From assembly GCA_964612145.1 (NCBI GenBank), contig CAZTBP010000007.1, positions 1 to 64,000 of the forward strand: a DNA stretch of 64,000 nucleotides, read 5' to 3'. Position numbers and translations under genes: made by a program. This document shows, piece by piece, positions 7,545 to 15,986 of this stretch; positions within the stretch are counted from its first letter, which is position 1, and every line of letters starts with the position of its first letter. Source of the stretch: JAGNLV01 sp964612145. GTDB taxonomy: Bacteria > Zixibacteria > MSB-5A5 > GN15 > FEB-12. The notes beneath the pieces are model-generated. The model ran no database searches, was not told the origin of the DNA, and was given only the letters and a program-made list of their open reading frames with translations.

Positions 7545-9905
7545 TTACAGCTTACTCATCAGGTAGGCGCTGGTAATAATACCGGTAGCGGCTGTCACCA
7601 CGGTTGAAGCGGTTTTGAGCCAGTTGCGGTCGCGTTTAATCTCACTGGGCACGACAATGATGTCGCCGAGTTCCACCTTTTTCCCCAGCACGGAACCATC
7701 GGCCAGTACTTCTCCTCCGGCCCGGATCAGGCGGGTACCGCCTTTGTCGGCCTGGCGGGTGAAATCACCGGCGCGCTTGATATACTCCTTTACGCGGCGG
7801 CCTTCGGTGTATTTCAGCGTGCCATTTGCACCGACGGCGCCCATAACCGGAATACCGGAAGGAACCGGTGGCACGTAGATTTTGTCGCCCGGCTCCATGA
7901 CCACGTTACCCTCCCGGCCATCGGAATTGAGTATCGTTTCAATGTCGATAATGATTCGGTTCATTGATTCCGGGCGATAGGAGAAGATCTCTTCACGCAC
8001 TGTCCGTCCGGTCGAATCCAACAGGATCGGCTGCGACTGGTCCAGCAGGGCCGGTACGTTCAGCCGCGTGAGGTTTTTTTCGATACTTCGGCGCTCGAAC
8101 ACGATTCCCTTGGGAAAAGCGTTGGCGGTGAAACCTCCGGCCCGGCGCAATAGATGGTAGAGCGTTTCGGTGTTGTCAGTCAGCCAGTAGGTGCCGGGGT
8201 AAACAACTTCGCCGGCGATAGCGACCGACCGATCTTTGCGCCAGTGCGGGATCTGGCGTATGTACAGGTGGTCATCTTCCTGCAGCATCGTTGCGAGTCC
8301 GTTCGGTGAAGTGAGGTCGACTTGTTCGATGACAACTGATCCGAGTGAATCGACCCGGGCCAGTTCGCCCCGGCTTCGGCTGGCGCTCCGGGTGTAGGAA
8401 CCGGCCAGAAAGATGAGATCCTGAACCGTCATGCCGTCGTACAACGGATACTCACCCGGCCGGGCAATTTCTCCCTCGATATAGACAAATTTTTCTCGCT
8501 CGATATTGTCGATACTGTAGACATGTACCGAATCACGGTCGGACAACAGGATATCGTGAGCGGGGTCCCCTGCCAGGGCGTGGGTCAAGTTGACCGCGAT
8601 TACTTCGATCCGGCCGTCGGAATACTGCCGAAAGATATCGGCCCGATCAAAATAGACATTATACGGTCTCAGTCCTCCCCTGGTAATGAGGCTTGACACG
8701 CGAGTCGTATCGGTCCGTTCGTAATAGCCGGGATGCTTGACATGACCGAAGACTGCAACCAGGTTGCGTCGCATTTCAAAGATCGAGTATATCGTAATCC
8801 GGTCACCGTCAGAGACAGCAATGTCTTCACAGCTTTCGCTTTCATAGCAGCGCAGATCGAGGTCGCGAAGGTTCCACTCGCCGGACTCGCTGATGCACTC
8901 GAGCAAAACCCGTTCGAGATACGCAGAGGGAGTGGGGTTTCCGGCCAGGGCGAGCAGTTCCGTAATTGTCTCGCCACCTTTGAGTTCGTAAATCGCCGAG
9001 CGCTTTATTTCACCTCGAATCGCCACTCGTTCTCCGGCGACCGGAACGAATACGGCATCACCGGTCCGCAAACGGATATCGGAGGCGTTATTTCCTCGTA
9101 GGAGGAGATCATAGAGGTCAATCACCGCCACCGGTTCACCGTTGCGCATGACTGCGATCTTTCGCATGGATCCGCGTTCGTTCGGTCCGCCTGCGGCAAA
9201 GACCGCGTTGAGAACCGAGGTCAGCGATGATACGGTGTAAGCTCCCGGATGACGAACCTCACCGGTTACATAGATCCGCATCGAACGGATCTTGCCCAGC
9301 GAGACGGTCAGGTCAAATTCGGAATAGATGCTTGAGAGATGTTTCCTGACTCGTTCGGTGAATTGTTCGACAGTTAATCCCCACGCGACAACATCGCCGA
9401 CCTTGGGGATGAAGACGCGTCCGTTGCGGTCCAGCGTGAGATTGTATTCTTTCTCGACCCGTCCCCACAGATAGATGAGGACGTTGTCACCGGGACCAAG
9501 CATGTAGTCGTCGGCGGAAGCGATGTCGGCCGGAGGATTGGTCTCGCGGGAGCCGCGAAAGAGTTCCATGCCGAACGGTCGGAGTTCCTCAAATGGCGTT
9601 AATTCAGCCTGCGCCTCAAAACCGGTACGGTTGTCGATGGTTTTTCGGGAGTCACTTATAGTGCTATCCGGCTGGTTGTTCTTGGTCGTCGCCGACACAA
9701 GGCTGTCGGATTCATAGATATCCGGTGATTCATAATAGTTGGACGGCGGCGGCGGCGTGGTCGGAGAGGAGTTTTTGTAAGCTTCTTTGAGCTGTTCTAT
9801 CTCAGCCGGACTGAGATTGGACAGATCCTGCGCCAGCGCGCTTTTGAACCAGTTCAGCGAGACCAGCACTATCACAATCAGGGCAAAGAGCAGCAGTTTT
9901 CGCAT
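7545..9905 (-). CDS. Polysaccharide export protein with Poly_export and multiple SLBB domains
   Basis: A 786-aa exported protein (signal MRKLLLFALIVIVLVSLNWF, cleavage near ALAQ). After a proline-rich linker comes the Poly_export domain (MLGPGDNVLIYLWGRVE, LDRNGRVFIPKVGDV, around 130-210). At least five SLBB-type beta-grasp repeats follow, each with a pattern like VTGEVRHPGAY, VFGHVKHPGYY, IEGEIARPGEY or IAGEVVYPGTY. Wza-type proteins form the outer-membrane exit channel for capsule or EPS. This one is about twice the length of E. coli Wza and has no clear lipobox. The C-terminal 25 residues are hydrophobic (TVVTAATGIITSAYLMSKL). It converges on the Wzi-like and sugar-transferase genes, forming an EPS locus. 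GGAAGG upstream supports the start. Confidence 0.9.
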   Translation of the reverse strand: MRKLLLFALIVIVLVSLNWFKSALAQDLSNLSPAEIEQLKEAYKNSSPTTPPPPSNYYESPDIYESDSLVSATTKNNQPDSTISDSRKTIDNRTGFEAQAELTPFEELRPFGMELFRGSRETNPPADIASADDYMLGPGDNVLIYLWGRVEKEYNLTLDRNGRVFIPKVGDVVAWGLTVEQFTERVRKHLSSIYSEFDLTVSLGKIRSMRIYVTGEVRHPGAYTVSSLTSVLNAVFAAGGPNERGSMRKIAVMRNGEPVAVIDLYDLLLRGNNASDIRLRTGDAVFVPVAGERVAIRGEIKRSAIYELKGGETITELLALAGNPTPSAYLERVLLECISESGEWNLRDLDLRCYESESCEDIAVSDGDRITIYSIFEMRRNLVAVFGHVKHPGYYERTDTTRVSSLITRGGLRPYNVYFDRADIFRQYSDGRIEVIAVNLTHALAGDPAHDILLSDRDSVHVYSIDNIEREKFVYIEGEIARPGEYPLYDGMTVQDLIFLAGSYTRSASRSRGELARVDSLGSVVIEQVDLTSPNGLATMLQEDDHLYIRQIPHWRKDRSVAIAGEVVYPGTYWLTDNTETLYHLLRRAGGFTANAFPKGIVFERRSIEKNLTRLNVPALLDQSQPILLDSTGRTVREEIFSYRPESMNRIIIDIETILNSDGREGNVVMEPGDKIYVPPVPSGIPVMGAVGANGTLKYTEGRRVKEYIKRAGDFTRQADKGGTRLIRAGGEVLADGSVLGKKVELGDIIVVPSEIKRDRNWLKTASTVVTAATGIITSAYLMSKL

Positions 9906-10541
9906 TGTACATACCTTCCTGGCACCAAACTTCCTGTTTTGACATTGGCGACGATCCCTTTTTCGTCGCTGCCGGATGAATTAGCAATGTTGGTGCCGAA
10001 CGTGCGGAAACAGCATAAGCAGTTGTACCAGAATATTATGCGTGATTACTTTGTCGGTGCAGACAGAGTCGAAATGCGAAGCTCATTCCGGTGTGACAGG
10101 AATTTTTTTCCGCTTTTTGTGGCGAAGTTCGTGCGATATCTTGTCTGGCCCTTTCGGCATGCTCGAAGATATTTCCCGTGTAAAGTGAAAGGGGACAACC
10201 TGTTTTACATTACTAGATTTTTTTTCAGGTATCGGGCAGGAAAAACTCCACACTTGTCAACCTTCAACCGTCACTATCCCATGTTGGCTAAGGTGTTTTT
10301 TGGCATACGCTTAATGGCGGTTAAGGGGCAATAAATTGAGCCCTTATTCCTTGACAACCTTTTGCGGTTGCTATAACTTGACTGCCTGTTTACGTGACCG
10401 AAGTCGTTCGAGGAGGTAATTGACAGACGAAGTGGACCCAAGACAGTGCGTCGCCTCTCATAACGCTCCCCTGAAAGAACTTCGAGACCATTAAGATTGA
10501 ATAAGAAACGTTTAGTGAGTATACAAAATACGGAGATCAGG
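9906..10541. other. Long non-coding interval between divergent genes
   Basis: 636 bp holding the promoter of the SLBB gene and the leader of the FadL-like gene. The left half is AT-rich. A frame open at 9939-10334 has no ribosome site and no recognisable motif. A sigma70-like promoter is listed separately. Confidence 0.5.
10351..10377 (+). promoter_or_regulatory. Sigma70-like promoter upstream of the FadL-like gene
   Basis: TTGACA (10351-10356) and TATAAC (10372-10377) with a 15-bp spacer, shorter than the optimum. It would give a leader of about 160 nt before the ATG at 10542. Confidence 0.45.
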
Positions 10542-12059
10542 ATGGGAATTGCTAGATTCTCTGCCATTGTGCTGACCGTTCTGGTCCTGGTAGTATCCGG
10601 CGCCAGCGCCAGCGGCTTTGAGAATACCGGTATCGGTATGAAAGCCCGCGGCATGGGCGGCGCTTTCCGGTCTGTCGCAGACGACTGGACCGCCGCGTAT
10701 TATAACCCGGCCGGTTATGCATGGATTTGGGACAACCAACTGGGCTCCAGCTGGGGCTTCCTCCATTACCGGGATGAAATCGTTCCCAACGTCCGTTGGG
10801 GTGGAGTCTATGAGCGCGGCATTTACAACGACCGTGTCAACTATAACGCCCACGAAGTCCTCTCGAATCCGTCCGCCGGAATTGTAATACGGACTCCCGT
10901 CTTTGGCGAGACGGTGTTTGGCCTGTCGGCCTACCAGCGGTTTGATCAGAATATCTCGTGGACCTTATTCAAACCTCTTCCCAGCTACAGTACGAATGCC
11001 GCGCTTCCTCAGGATCAGTACTCCACCAATCTTGACGTTGTGACATTCCAGTTGACGGCGGCAAAGGAGTTGGTCGAGGACCAACTTGCTGTCGGGCTGG
11101 GTCTGCAGTTGAACCGTGGCGACCTCATTTACAGCACGGTCTACCAGCGGCACAACCCGATTACCAACAGCCCGAATAACCCGCTCTACGATATTATGCA
11201 GGACTACCCGTATGACCGTGTGACACAATGGAGCAAGGTCGATGGATACGGCTGGGGCTTTGGTCTCAACGGCGGCCTGTTGTACCGGGTAAACGAGAAG
11301 CTGAATGTCGGTGTTAATGTTAATTTGCCATTCAGCATTTCGATCGATGGCGACGCCCAGAACATCTTTTATCTTCCGGAAAATGAAGATCTCTGGCGCA
11401 ATGCGGACTCCGCTGCGATCGGCAACCCCGGCACCGTGGGTCAGTTGTTCCTGTCCGGCGCGCGGGTCCATCACGTCGCAGAATTCGAAACCGACCTGGA
11501 CCTGCCGGCCTCACTTGGCTTCGGCGTGTCATACAGAGCCAACGACAACCTGACGCTGGCGTTTGACGCCGAATACGTGCTCTGGTCGTCTTACGAAGGA
11601 CTGGCCTTCACGTTCCTGGACGGGCCCGGCGACGAGGGTCTGACCGGGCCGGCCGATACCGCCGCCATCGCCCGCAATTTCTTTACGGCTGATGTCTCGG
11701 CCCCGGTCGACTGGTCAAATGCCGGCAAAGTGGCGCTGGGTATGTCCTACGATATTTTCGAGTTCCTGGGGCCGGAAGTAGACCTGACCCTGGTCGGCGG
11801 AGTTTCGGCGGACCAGTCTCCGGCTCGCGATGTGGACCAGTTCACCCCGCAGTTCATTGATACCGGTGACAAGTACAGCTTTAACGCCGGGGCGATATTC
11901 CACATCGAACGCTGGGACCTGGGCATCGTGACCTCCTACACGAAGCAGCCGGATTTGACGCTGACCGGCGTGAAAATGGCTGATACGTTCGAACGGTTCC
12001 CGGGCGACTATTCGGCCGAGACCTATGAAACCATCCTTTCGTTTAACTACCGGTTCTAG
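10542..12059 (+). CDS. FadL/OmpP1-family outer-membrane transport protein
   Basis: A 505-aa outer-membrane barrel. The signal peptide ends near VSGASAS. The mature N-terminus has the family hallmark GIGMKARGMGGAFRSVADDW then TAAYYNPAGYAW. Repeated amphipathic strands follow, ending in an aromatic C-terminal strand (TYETILSFNYRF) typical of outer-membrane proteins. Relatives carry long-chain fatty acids or other hydrophobic molecules across the outer membrane; the substrate here is unknown. Start ATG 10542 was chosen with CGGAG upstream; a TTG 15 codons earlier is also open. The next gene starts 11 bp after the stop, so they form an operon. Confidence 0.85.
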   Translation: MGIARFSAIVLTVLVLVVSGASASGFENTGIGMKARGMGGAFRSVADDWTAAYYNPAGYAWIWDNQLGSSWGFLHYRDEIVPNVRWGGVYERGIYNDRVNYNAHEVLSNPSAGIVIRTPVFGETVFGLSAYQRFDQNISWTLFKPLPSYSTNAALPQDQYSTNLDVVTFQLTAAKELVEDQLAVGLGLQLNRGDLIYSTVYQRHNPITNSPNNPLYDIMQDYPYDRVTQWSKVDGYGWGFGLNGGLLYRVNEKLNVGVNVNLPFSISIDGDAQNIFYLPENEDLWRNADSAAIGNPGTVGQLFLSGARVHHVAEFETDLDLPASLGFGVSYRANDNLTLAFDAEYVLWSSYEGLAFTFLDGPGDEGLTGPADTAAIARNFFTADVSAPVDWSNAGKVALGMSYDIFEFLGPEVDLTLVGGVSADQSPARDVDQFTPQFIDTGDKYSFNAGAIFHIERWDLGIVTSYTKQPDLTLTGVKMADTFERFPGDYSAETYETILSFNYRF

Positions 12060-12070
12060 GGAGGACGGAG

Positions 12071-13519
12071 ATGCAAAGAAATTACACGATTGTCCTTACG
12101 GCCGCACTTATCCTGGCGTTTGCCCTAATTCCGGGCTGTTCGGATCGCGGCAATAATCCGGCTCCCGAATACATCCATGACAGCGGTCCGCTGTTGAGAA
12201 CGCATGTATTTTTCGACGAGTTAACGGTTCAGATAAAAAACGACCAGTTCCAGCAGAAATTCCTGCGCGGCTGGGTCCCGAAGATTTCGGAGTGGGGCAT
12301 TCCCCCGACATACAATCCGACCGACCCGGTACCGCTGTTGGTGTTGCTCCCGCCGCAGGACGGCGACCGTTCATATTATCAACAGCACGGCCTGACCGAG
12401 ATTGCGGATCAGTTAATCGCTGAAGGGCTGATTGAGCCCATGATTATCGTGTCGATAAACAACGACCCGATTTTCGGCGGTTACTGGTGGTCCGGTAACG
12501 GCGGTGGATCCGGCAATTATGACACGCTGATCGGCGGCACCATGATTGATTTCATCTACGGCCCGGCCGGATTGCTTCTGCCGGAAGCCTGGGACGGCCG
12601 GCCGGAGATGACCGCCATTGGCGGTGTCGGAACCGGCGGCTACGGCGCCCTGCGAGCAGCGATGCTGCATCCGGGTCGCTTTGGCTCGGTCAGCGCGGTC
12701 GATGCCCCCCTAATGTTTGAGGGTGACCCGACCGACCCCAACGACGGTCTTCTGACTCTTTTCGAAACCGCGCTCATTGAGCAGAATCTCACCGGCAATC
12801 CCAACTATATCAACGAATGGGATAGTTCCAGCGCCTATAACGTCAGCAACCTGCTGATGGGCGGGGCACTTGCCTTTTCGCCCCAGGACACGCTCGTCAA
12901 ACCGGTCGTCCAGATCCTCGGCGGGAGCGGCGAATTGGATATCAGTGCCCCGGATTCGATCATCGCCTCAATCGATTCATCGGTGTCGCCGTACGACACT
13001 ACTTGGGAACAGCGGCGATTCAAACTGGCCGGTGATACACTCGGAATCGATACGATCGAAATCGATGTTGATACGACGGTGACGCCTCCGGATACAACCT
13101 TTGATACGGTCTGGAATGTTGGTGCGGCGCTGGTGGATCACATCGTGCAGGAAGATGCGTATAATTTCGATTTCTACCTGCCGTTTGATGAAAACGGTGA
13201 CCCGCACAGCACGCCGAACGAACCCATCTGGGATCTGTGGCTCCGCAACAGCGCCGACTCGCTGTTTATAAACAATGCCGGCGCACTGTTCGGCACCCGG
13301 ATTTTCCTTGGTTGGTCAACCGATGACGACCCGCGTGACTTTAACGTTATGACGCAGTCGTTTGCTGATTTCCTGGAAAGCCAGGGAATCAACCCGGCGA
13401 CTTTCACCTATTCAGGTTTTGAAGGCAACCCGGCCATCGGCGACGAGTACGTGAATTACGTGCTGCGTGAAATGCTTATATTCCATTCAAAGGCGTTCAA
13501 GTCTCTCGGTGGAAACTAA
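12071..13519 (+). CDS. Esterase-fold lipoprotein with a degenerate nucleophile elbow
   Basis: A 482-aa lipoprotein (lipobox LIPGC, Cys23). Residues 85-200 look like the esterase D/Fes alpha/beta-hydrolase family: PVPLLVLLPPQDGDRSYY, MIIVSINND, then IGGVGTGGYGALRAAM (183-198) and HPGRFGSVSAVDAPL. In active relatives the elbow reads GxSxGG, but here it is GVGTGG, so Gly187 replaces the nucleophilic serine. A long acidic insert (about 300-370) precedes the C-terminal region. It probably does not hydrolyse esters by the usual route and may be a binding subunit on the envelope. GGGAGG precedes the start. It is co-transcribed with the FadL-like barrel and ends at a strong terminator, suggesting joint action on a hydrophobic ligand (inference). 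Confidence 0.65.
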   Translation: MQRNYTIVLTAALILAFALIPGCSDRGNNPAPEYIHDSGPLLRTHVFFDELTVQIKNDQFQQKFLRGWVPKISEWGIPPTYNPTDPVPLLVLLPPQDGDRSYYQQHGLTEIADQLIAEGLIEPMIIVSINNDPIFGGYWWSGNGGGSGNYDTLIGGTMIDFIYGPAGLLLPEAWDGRPEMTAIGGVGTGGYGALRAAMLHPGRFGSVSAVDAPLMFEGDPTDPNDGLLTLFETALIEQNLTGNPNYINEWDSSSAYNVSNLLMGGALAFSPQDTLVKPVVQILGGSGELDISAPDSIIASIDSSVSPYDTTWEQRRFKLAGDTLGIDTIEIDVDTTVTPPDTTFDTVWNVGAALVDHIVQEDAYNFDFYLPFDENGDPHSTPNEPIWDLWLRNSADSLFINNAGALFGTRIFLGWSTDDDPRDFNVMTQSFADFLESQGINPATFTYSGFEGNPAIGDEYVNYVLREMLIFHSKAFKSLGGN

Positions 13520-13543
13520 GTCCTGCTTTTCGTGACAATTTCC

Positions 13544-13577
13544 GACCCGGAGGGCTTCTGTTCTCCGGGTCTTTTTT
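13544..13577 (+). terminator. Rho-independent terminator after the FadL-like operon
   Basis: GACCCGGAG (13544-13552) pairs with CTCCGGGTC (13563-13571), followed by T6. It lies just before the next gene's ribosome site. Confidence 0.9.
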
Positions 13578-13593
13578 ATGAGGATAGTCCTTT

Positions 13594-14316
13594 ATGAATC
13601 AAGTACGTCAATACGATTTGCTGTCAATCGGCGCTCATCCCGACGATGTCGAAGTCGGTACCGGCGGCGTGTTGATCGATGCTTCGAAGCGGGGTCATAA
13701 GACCGGGATCGTTATTTTGACCGAAGGCGAGATGGGAACGGGCGGGGATTCCGCTATCCGGCAGAAGGAAGTCTACGAAGCGGCTAAGATTCTGGGCGCC
13801 GACGTGGTCGAGCGTTTTGACTGGGGCGATACAAAACTCGAAGACACCTATGAACATCGACAGGCGCTGGCTGCCGTTATCCGGCGGACGCGGCCCCGGG
13901 TTGTACTGGCGCCGTATCCGCATGTCGGTCACGGTCGCCGTCAGTCACACCCCGATCACGTGGCTTCCGGCATACTGGCCTTGAACGCCTGCAACCTGGC
14001 CGCGCTGAGCAAGGCGGAAGTCGAGGGGGCACCGCACCTGGTCACACGGATATTTCATTATTTTTTGCCGCCGGGTGTGTCGCCCAATTTCGTTGTGGAT
14101 ATCACACCGCATGTTGACCAGTGGATCAAGGCACTGTCGGCGCATAAGTCGCAATTTTTGAATCCGAACAAATCAAAGGACTATCTCGAGAGTATTACGG
14201 CCACGTCGCGCTCGTACGGCCTGTTGACCCGATGTAAGTACGGCCAGGCGTTTTATGCCGTCGAGCCGGTCCTGGTTACGGATATTATGACGCTGGCTGT
14301 GAGCTGGGAGGGGTAG
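13594..14316 (+). CDS. bshB: PIG-L family deacetylase, BshB1-like (bacillithiol biosynthesis)
   Basis: A 240-aa zinc-dependent deacetylase of the LmbE/PIG-L family. AHPDDVEVGTGG (near 13-24) is the metal- and catalytic-Asp motif, and the second metal His lies in the HPDHVASG segment. TEGEMGTGGDSAIRQKEV is characteristic of BshB1 proteins, which remove the acetyl group from GlcNAc-malate during bacillithiol synthesis. Length matches the family. No bshA or bshC is next to it, so the pathway is not proven from this window. Start ATG 13594 follows a weak GAGGAT site directly after the upstream terminator. Confidence 0.75.
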   Translation: MNQVRQYDLLSIGAHPDDVEVGTGGVLIDASKRGHKTGIVILTEGEMGTGGDSAIRQKEVYEAAKILGADVVERFDWGDTKLEDTYEHRQALAAVIRRTRPRVVLAPYPHVGHGRRQSHPDHVASGILALNACNLAALSKAEVEGAPHLVTRIFHYFLPPGVSPNFVVDITPHVDQWIKALSAHKSQFLNPNKSKDYLESITATSRSYGLLTRCKYGQAFYAVEPVLVTDIMTLAVSWEG

Positions 14317-14370
14317 CCGTTTGGGCGGAATGGAGCAGGAACTACGGCGCCGAAAAGCGTCGTCTCTGTT

Positions 14371-15774
14371 TTATTGAAGAAGCAGCAGCCCCGCTATCAA
14401 CAGGATCACCGCCACAAACGAGAGGATAGACCCATAGCGAGCCATCTCCGAAGTCGTGATTTCCTGGGTGGCGAAAGCTATCGCATTTGGCGGTGTTGAA
14501 ATTGGGAGGGACATGGCCATTGAGCACGACAGTGCAACAGCTATCGCTCCGACTATGGGCGATGTCACCGAAAACGACGCTGCAATAGGAATCAACAGGT
14601 TGGCTGCAGACGTATTGCTCATAAAATTGGAAATAACAATCGAAAAAATCATCATTACGATGAGCAGAGCAATCGGCCCCAAAGAAAGATATGACAACTG
14701 ACCCACAAAGAAATCTGACAATCCCGAGGCCTGCATAGCCACGCCCAATGTCAGACCGCCGGCGACAAGAATCAATACGTGCCACTCGATCTTGCGTAGA
14801 TCCTGGCGGGTGATAATCCCGAACATCGTGAAGATCATCACCGGCAGCAATGCCACGACCGATGCCGGGATATGGTGAAGCGGTTCGGAAAGCCAAAGCG
14901 TGACGGTAACGCCAAAAGTGACCATGACGATGAGCAAGTCCCATGTCACGTCCAGTTGCTCGCCAAATTCAAATCGGAAATGATCGGTTCTCGGATTGAA
15001 CACTTTCATCAGCAGCAACCAGAGAACACCCATCATAACGAGTGCGACCGGGAGACCGATGACCATCCACCCAAAAAACGAAATCGGAGCGCCGACCTCC
15101 GCCAGTACCGAAGCCGCGACTGCATTGGGCGGTGTTCCAATGATGGTAGCGACGCCACCGATATTGGCAGCAAACGGCACGGCCAGGACCAGTGCCCGCT
15201 TGAACGGTTGTCGTCGCTCCATGTCACGAAACAGCGGGGCCACAATAGCTATCATCATCGCTGTGGTCGCGGTGTTGGACATGAACATAGAGAATACACC
15301 GGTAATGAGAATCACGCCTAAGAGGACCATTCGCGGCTTGGTGCCAAAGGGTTGTAGACAAGCTCGCGCCATCCGTACATCGAATCCATGTTTCGTTGCG
15401 GCCAGAGCCAGCATAAACCCGCCAAAAAAAAGGACAAGCACCGGACTCGCAACGGGATTCAGGAAAATCCGATACGATTCCGTCAACCCTGTTGACTCCA
15501 GGCCCATGACTCCACCTGGTTCGCCCAGCAGGTAGATAGAGAGTACAATCACGGCAATGGCGGTCGCAAAGGGAGGAATAGCCTCGGTCACCCAGAGGCC
15601 GGCAGCCCCGACAAAGATCATCAGGCAAATTCGGGAGGCTTCGTTAAGACCCTCAATAGGCAGCGACCGGGCGATAAGCGCCGCACCAATAATGAGCGCG
15701 ACCTTCAAAATGGCTTTCCAATTCAAGTGAAGCACGATGTTACCGCGTTCGTCAAATTGAATTCGATGTGACAT
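14371..15774 (-). CDS. DASS (SLC13) family sodium/anion symporter
   Basis: A 467-aa inner-membrane transporter with about eleven to thirteen hydrophobic segments. Family motifs are VTEAIPPFATAIAVIVL near the N-terminus, FMSNTATTAMMIAIVAP and FMSNTSAANLLIPIA (the two SNT repeats that form the substrate and sodium site), and SISTPPNAIAFATQ-type sequence near the C-terminus. Relatives import dicarboxylates, citrate or sulfate with sodium; substrate cannot be told here. The start at 15774 has AAGGAACA upstream. It appears to be a single-gene unit. Confidence 0.9.
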   Translation of the reverse strand: MSHRIQFDERGNIVLHLNWKAILKVALIIGAALIARSLPIEGLNEASRICLMIFVGAAGLWVTEAIPPFATAIAVIVLSIYLLGEPGGVMGLESTGLTESYRIFLNPVASPVLVLFFGGFMLALAATKHGFDVRMARACLQPFGTKPRMVLLGVILITGVFSMFMSNTATTAMMIAIVAPLFRDMERRQPFKRALVLAVPFAANIGGVATIIGTPPNAVAASVLAEVGAPISFFGWMVIGLPVALVMMGVLWLLLMKVFNPRTDHFRFEFGEQLDVTWDLLIVMVTFGVTVTLWLSEPLHHIPASVVALLPVMIFTMFGIITRQDLRKIEWHVLILVAGGLTLGVAMQASGLSDFFVGQLSYLSLGPIALLIVMMIFSIVISNFMSNTSAANLLIPIAASFSVTSPIVGAIAVALSCSMAMSLPISTPPNAIAFATQEITTSEMARYGSILSFVAVILLIAGLLLLQ

Positions 15775-15919
15775 GAATCTTGTTCCTTGTCGATTCTTGG
15801 AAGCCCTGAGAGCTTCAAATCAGTCGGCCGGTCGTTGTAACGGGGCATATACGGAGGCAGCAGGATATTGTCAACACATATATGTGGACATTGCGGCTCG
15901 CCGTCCGGCAGTCCATGCA

Positions 15920-15954
15920 CGAAAGAAAGGCGGCATCGCCATGGACACCGCCTT
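15920..15954 (-). terminator. Probable terminator of the TlpA-like gene
   Basis: AAGGCGG (15927-15933) pairs with CCGCCTT (15948-15954). On the minus strand a T-rich TTTCTTTC follows. It is about 30 bp past the stop of the TlpA-like gene. The stem is short, so this is a moderate call. Confidence 0.5.
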
Positions 15955-15986
15955 ACCATAAATTGATATATGATATGTACAGAAAT

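Noticed and set aside
7239..7607. 122-codon plus-strand frame between the Wzi-like and SLBB genes
   Set aside because: It runs through a clear minus-strand terminator and into the end of the SLBB gene.
9939..10334. 131-codon plus-strand frame in the gap before the FadL-like gene
   Set aside because: No ribosome site, no motif, and a residue make-up typical of translated non-coding DNA.
10420..10494. 24-codon leader frame with TTG start behind AGGAGGT
   Set aside because: The spacing from AGGAGG to the TTG is only 3 nt and the peptide has no attenuation-like content, so I do not call it a gene.
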